Positions 14,273 through 15,355 of a DNA stretch of 15,355 nucleotides are shown piece by piece. The stretch's first letter is position 1. Every line of letters starts with the position of its first letter. The stretch comes from an uncultured Fretibacterium sp. (GTDB taxonomy: Bacteria; Synergistota; Synergistia; Synergistales; Aminobacteriaceae). Made by a program: the position numbers and the translations under genes. The notes under the pieces are model-generated. The model had not been told where the DNA came from. It did no database searches and saw only the letters and a program-made list of their open reading frames with translations. The DNA is taken from assembly GCA_905373185.1 (NCBI GenBank), contig CAJPSE010000016.1, positions 1 through 15,355 on the forward strand. Reading direction: 5' to 3'.

Positions 14273-14306
14273 AGGCCCCCGAGCGAATCGGGGGCCTTTG
14301 CTTTTT
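14273..14306 (+). terminator. Intrinsic terminator after tRNA-Asn
   Basis: AGGCCCCCGA (14273-14282) pairs perfectly with TCGGGGGCCT (14288-14297) around a GCGAA loop, followed by TTTGCTTTTT. It lies 34 bases after the tRNA CCA end. Confidence 0.95.
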
Positions 14307-14463
14307 GCCGAATGTGGGGCCGCTCACGCTCGTTCTTTTCGGGACAAACATCCCCTTAAAAGAGGAACGAACCTGTATAATACCGTTTAGAGTGTTTATA
14401 CGGAAACGCGGTGAAGTACGATTCTTCAAAGGATGCTCGGGATTTGGGGCCGATGGGTGAAGT

Positions 14464-14491
14464 TTGACGCCCGTCCTCCCGGAATTATCCT
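14464..14491 (+). promoter_or_regulatory. Candidate nnrE promoter
   Basis: TTGACG (14464-14469, 5 of 6 to consensus) and TATCCT (14486-14491, 4 of 6) are separated by 16 bp, predicting a start near 14498 and a leader of about 36 nt. Upstream in the same gap, a perfect TATAAT (14376-14381) lacks a recognisable -35, and an imperfect inverted repeat flanks it on the left (TCGTTC...GAACGA, about 14329-14371). Apart from these, I see nothing else in the 294 bp between the tRNA and nnrE. Confidence 0.45.
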
Positions 14492-14533
14492 TCTTCGCGG
14501 AAAAAAGGAAGGGCAGGTAGGGAGGAGCTACAT

Positions 14534-15199
14534 TTGGAATCGATCACCCGGGAGGAGATGCGGAGGGCGGACCGCCGGGCCATAGAGGAGTTCGGCATCC
14601 CCGGTATCGTCCTCATGGAGAACGCGGCCCTTGCGGTCGTGCGGGAGGTCGCGGATGCGGCCTCTTTTACTGTGGTCTGCGCGCCCGGAAACAATGGAGG
14701 GGACGGGCTGGCCGTGGCCCGGCACCTGTTGATTCGAGGCCGGAGGGTCGAGGTCTTTCTGGTGGGGGACCCGGAACGGGGCAGTGCGGATTTCCGCACG
14801 AACCTCGGCATCCTGCGGCGCCTCTCGCCGGATGCCCCCGTGTCCTTGGACGAGAGCTCCATGGAGCGCCTCGGCCGTTCTCTCGGGGACTGCGAGGTCT
14901 GCGTGGATGCACTCTTCGGGACCGGACTGGCGCGCCCCGTCGAGGGACTCTACAGACGCGCCGTCGAGGCGATCGGCGCCTCGGCCGCCCATGTCGTGGC
15001 GGTGGACCTGCCCTCGGGGATCGATGCCGACACGGGGAGGGTGCTGGGGGCTGCGGTGAGGGCGAACAGGACCGTGACGTTCCACAGGATGAAGCGCGGC
15101 CTGGAGCTGGCTCCCGAGTACGCCGGGAGGGTGACGGTCGCCCCCATCGGCATCCCGGGGCCCGAGATTCCGTGCGTCGCGGCCTCCTCGGTCCTGTAG
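14534..15199 (+). CDS. nnrE: NAD(P)H-hydrate epimerase, single YjeF-N domain
   Basis: This enzyme epimerises R- and S-NAD(P)HX, the damaged hydrated forms of NAD(P)H, so that a dehydratase can repair them. The 221-residue protein is a stand-alone YjeF N-terminal (Rossmann-like) domain: SITREEMRRADRRAIEEFGIPG with IVLMENAALAV at the N-terminus, the nucleotide-binding motif GNNGGDG (52-58), DALFGTGLARPV, and DLPSGIDADTG, which includes the catalytic Asp region. Start: TTG 14534 with GGAGG at 14521-14525, spacing 8. In many bacteria this domain is fused to the ADP/ATP-dependent dehydratase NnrD. Here the stop codon (TAG, 15197-15199) falls at about the domain boundary and only 113 bp separate it from the next gene, so the dehydratase domain is absent at this locus. 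Confidence 0.9.
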   Translation: MESITREEMRRADRRAIEEFGIPGIVLMENAALAVVREVADAASFTVVCAPGNNGGDGLAVARHLLIRGRRVEVFLVGDPERGSADFRTNLGILRRLSPDAPVSLDESSMERLGRSLGDCEVCVDALFGTGLARPVEGLYRRAVEAIGASAAHVVAVDLPSGIDADTGRVLGAAVRANRTVTFHRMKRGLELAPEYAGRVTVAPIGIPGPEIPCVAASSVL

Positions 15200-15312
15200 C
15201 AGCCTTTATGGGCCAAGGAAAGCAGGTGCGGTGTGGGCCCCCGCCCTTCGAAGCTGAGGGTTGGTGTCCTGGGTATTTTTTCGACATTTGACGCGGTAAA
15301 GGAGATGGAAAG

Positions 15313-15355
15313 ATGACGATTCGAGGCAAGATGTTGGGGACGGTTGCGGCAGTTT
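15313..15355 (+). CDS. Probable methyl-accepting chemotaxis protein, N-terminus only (runs off window)
   Basis: ATG 15313 preceded by AAAGGAG (15298-15304) opens a frame reading MTIRGKMLGTVAAV to the window end. A short basic N-terminus ending in a hydrophobic start is typical of methyl-accepting chemotaxis proteins and some other membrane sensor proteins. With 14 residues the family cannot be proven. The 113-bp gap before it contains a TATTTTTT run (about 15274-15281) after GC-rich sequence, a possible weak terminator for nnrE, but no clear promoter. Confidence 0.4.
   Translation, partial: MTIRGKMLGTVAAV

Noticed and set aside
14164..14306. tRNA as an integration site for a mobile element
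   Set aside because: No integrase, no repeat of the tRNA 3' end and no transposon-like genes nearby; housekeeping genes lie on both sides.
14266..14460. Short open frame after the tRNA gene
   Set aside because: It starts inside the tRNA terminator region, has no Shine-Dalgarno and no recognisable family.
1..15355. CRISPR array, insertion sequence or phage genes
   Set aside because: No repeat-spacer pattern, transposase or phage-type protein is present in any frame.

Overview
All recognisable genes lie on the + strand. The DNA is GC-rich, ribosome-binding sites are strong, and one GTG start (greA) and one TTG start (nnrE) are used. The gene content (oligopeptide ABC transporter, M20 peptidase, DcuC/YfcC-type carrier, formate/nitrite channel, likely chemoreceptor) fits an anaerobic, peptide- or amino-acid-fermenting bacterium. 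A member of the Synergistota is my best guess, but this is inferred from gene content and style and was not tested by any search.

Layout. (1) 1-3563, housekeeping block: the 3' part of a cardiolipin synthase gene, a tRNA-nucleotidyltransferase/poly(A)-polymerase-family gene whose catalytic motifs look degenerate, and mnmE (tRNA wobble-uridine modification GTPase). The junction between the last two is an 18-bp sequence present three times in tandem, each copy carrying a potential mnmE start. (2) 3564-3781, regulatory region: a 10+10-bp palindrome with an extended -10 promoter in its right arm, then a leader that can form two mutually exclusive stem-loops, one of them terminator-like. (3) 3782-12247, a seven-gene uptake and hydrolysis locus: oppB, oppC, oppD, oppF, a YfcC/DcuC-family secondary carrier, a carboxypeptidase-G2-like M20 metallopeptidase, and the extracellular peptide-binding protein oppA at the far end. 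A strong intrinsic terminator closes it at about 12263-12295. (4) 12296-13246: a formate/nitrite-family channel gene preceded by four 15-bp tandem repeats. (5) 13247-14310: greA with its own promoter and a leader of about 160 nt, then a tRNA-Asn(GUU) gene with a near-consensus promoter, encoded CCA and a strong terminator. (6) 14311-15355: a single-domain NAD(P)HX epimerase gene (nnrE) and the first 14 codons of a probable methyl-accepting chemotaxis protein.

How the genes may work together: OppA captures peptides, OppBCDF imports them, and the M20 enzyme may release a C-terminal amino acid or hydrolyse an N-acyl/gamma-linked amino acid. The YfcC carrier would move a related small solute or exchange an end product. 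The FNT channel would handle formate or a similar monovalent anion from fermentation. These links are inferred from gene order.

The most notable observations are the nucleotidyltransferase homologue lacking both its DxD and HD motifs, the attenuator-like leader with an operator-like promoter before oppB, and short tandem duplications at or just upstream of the starts of mnmE, the FNT gene and greA.
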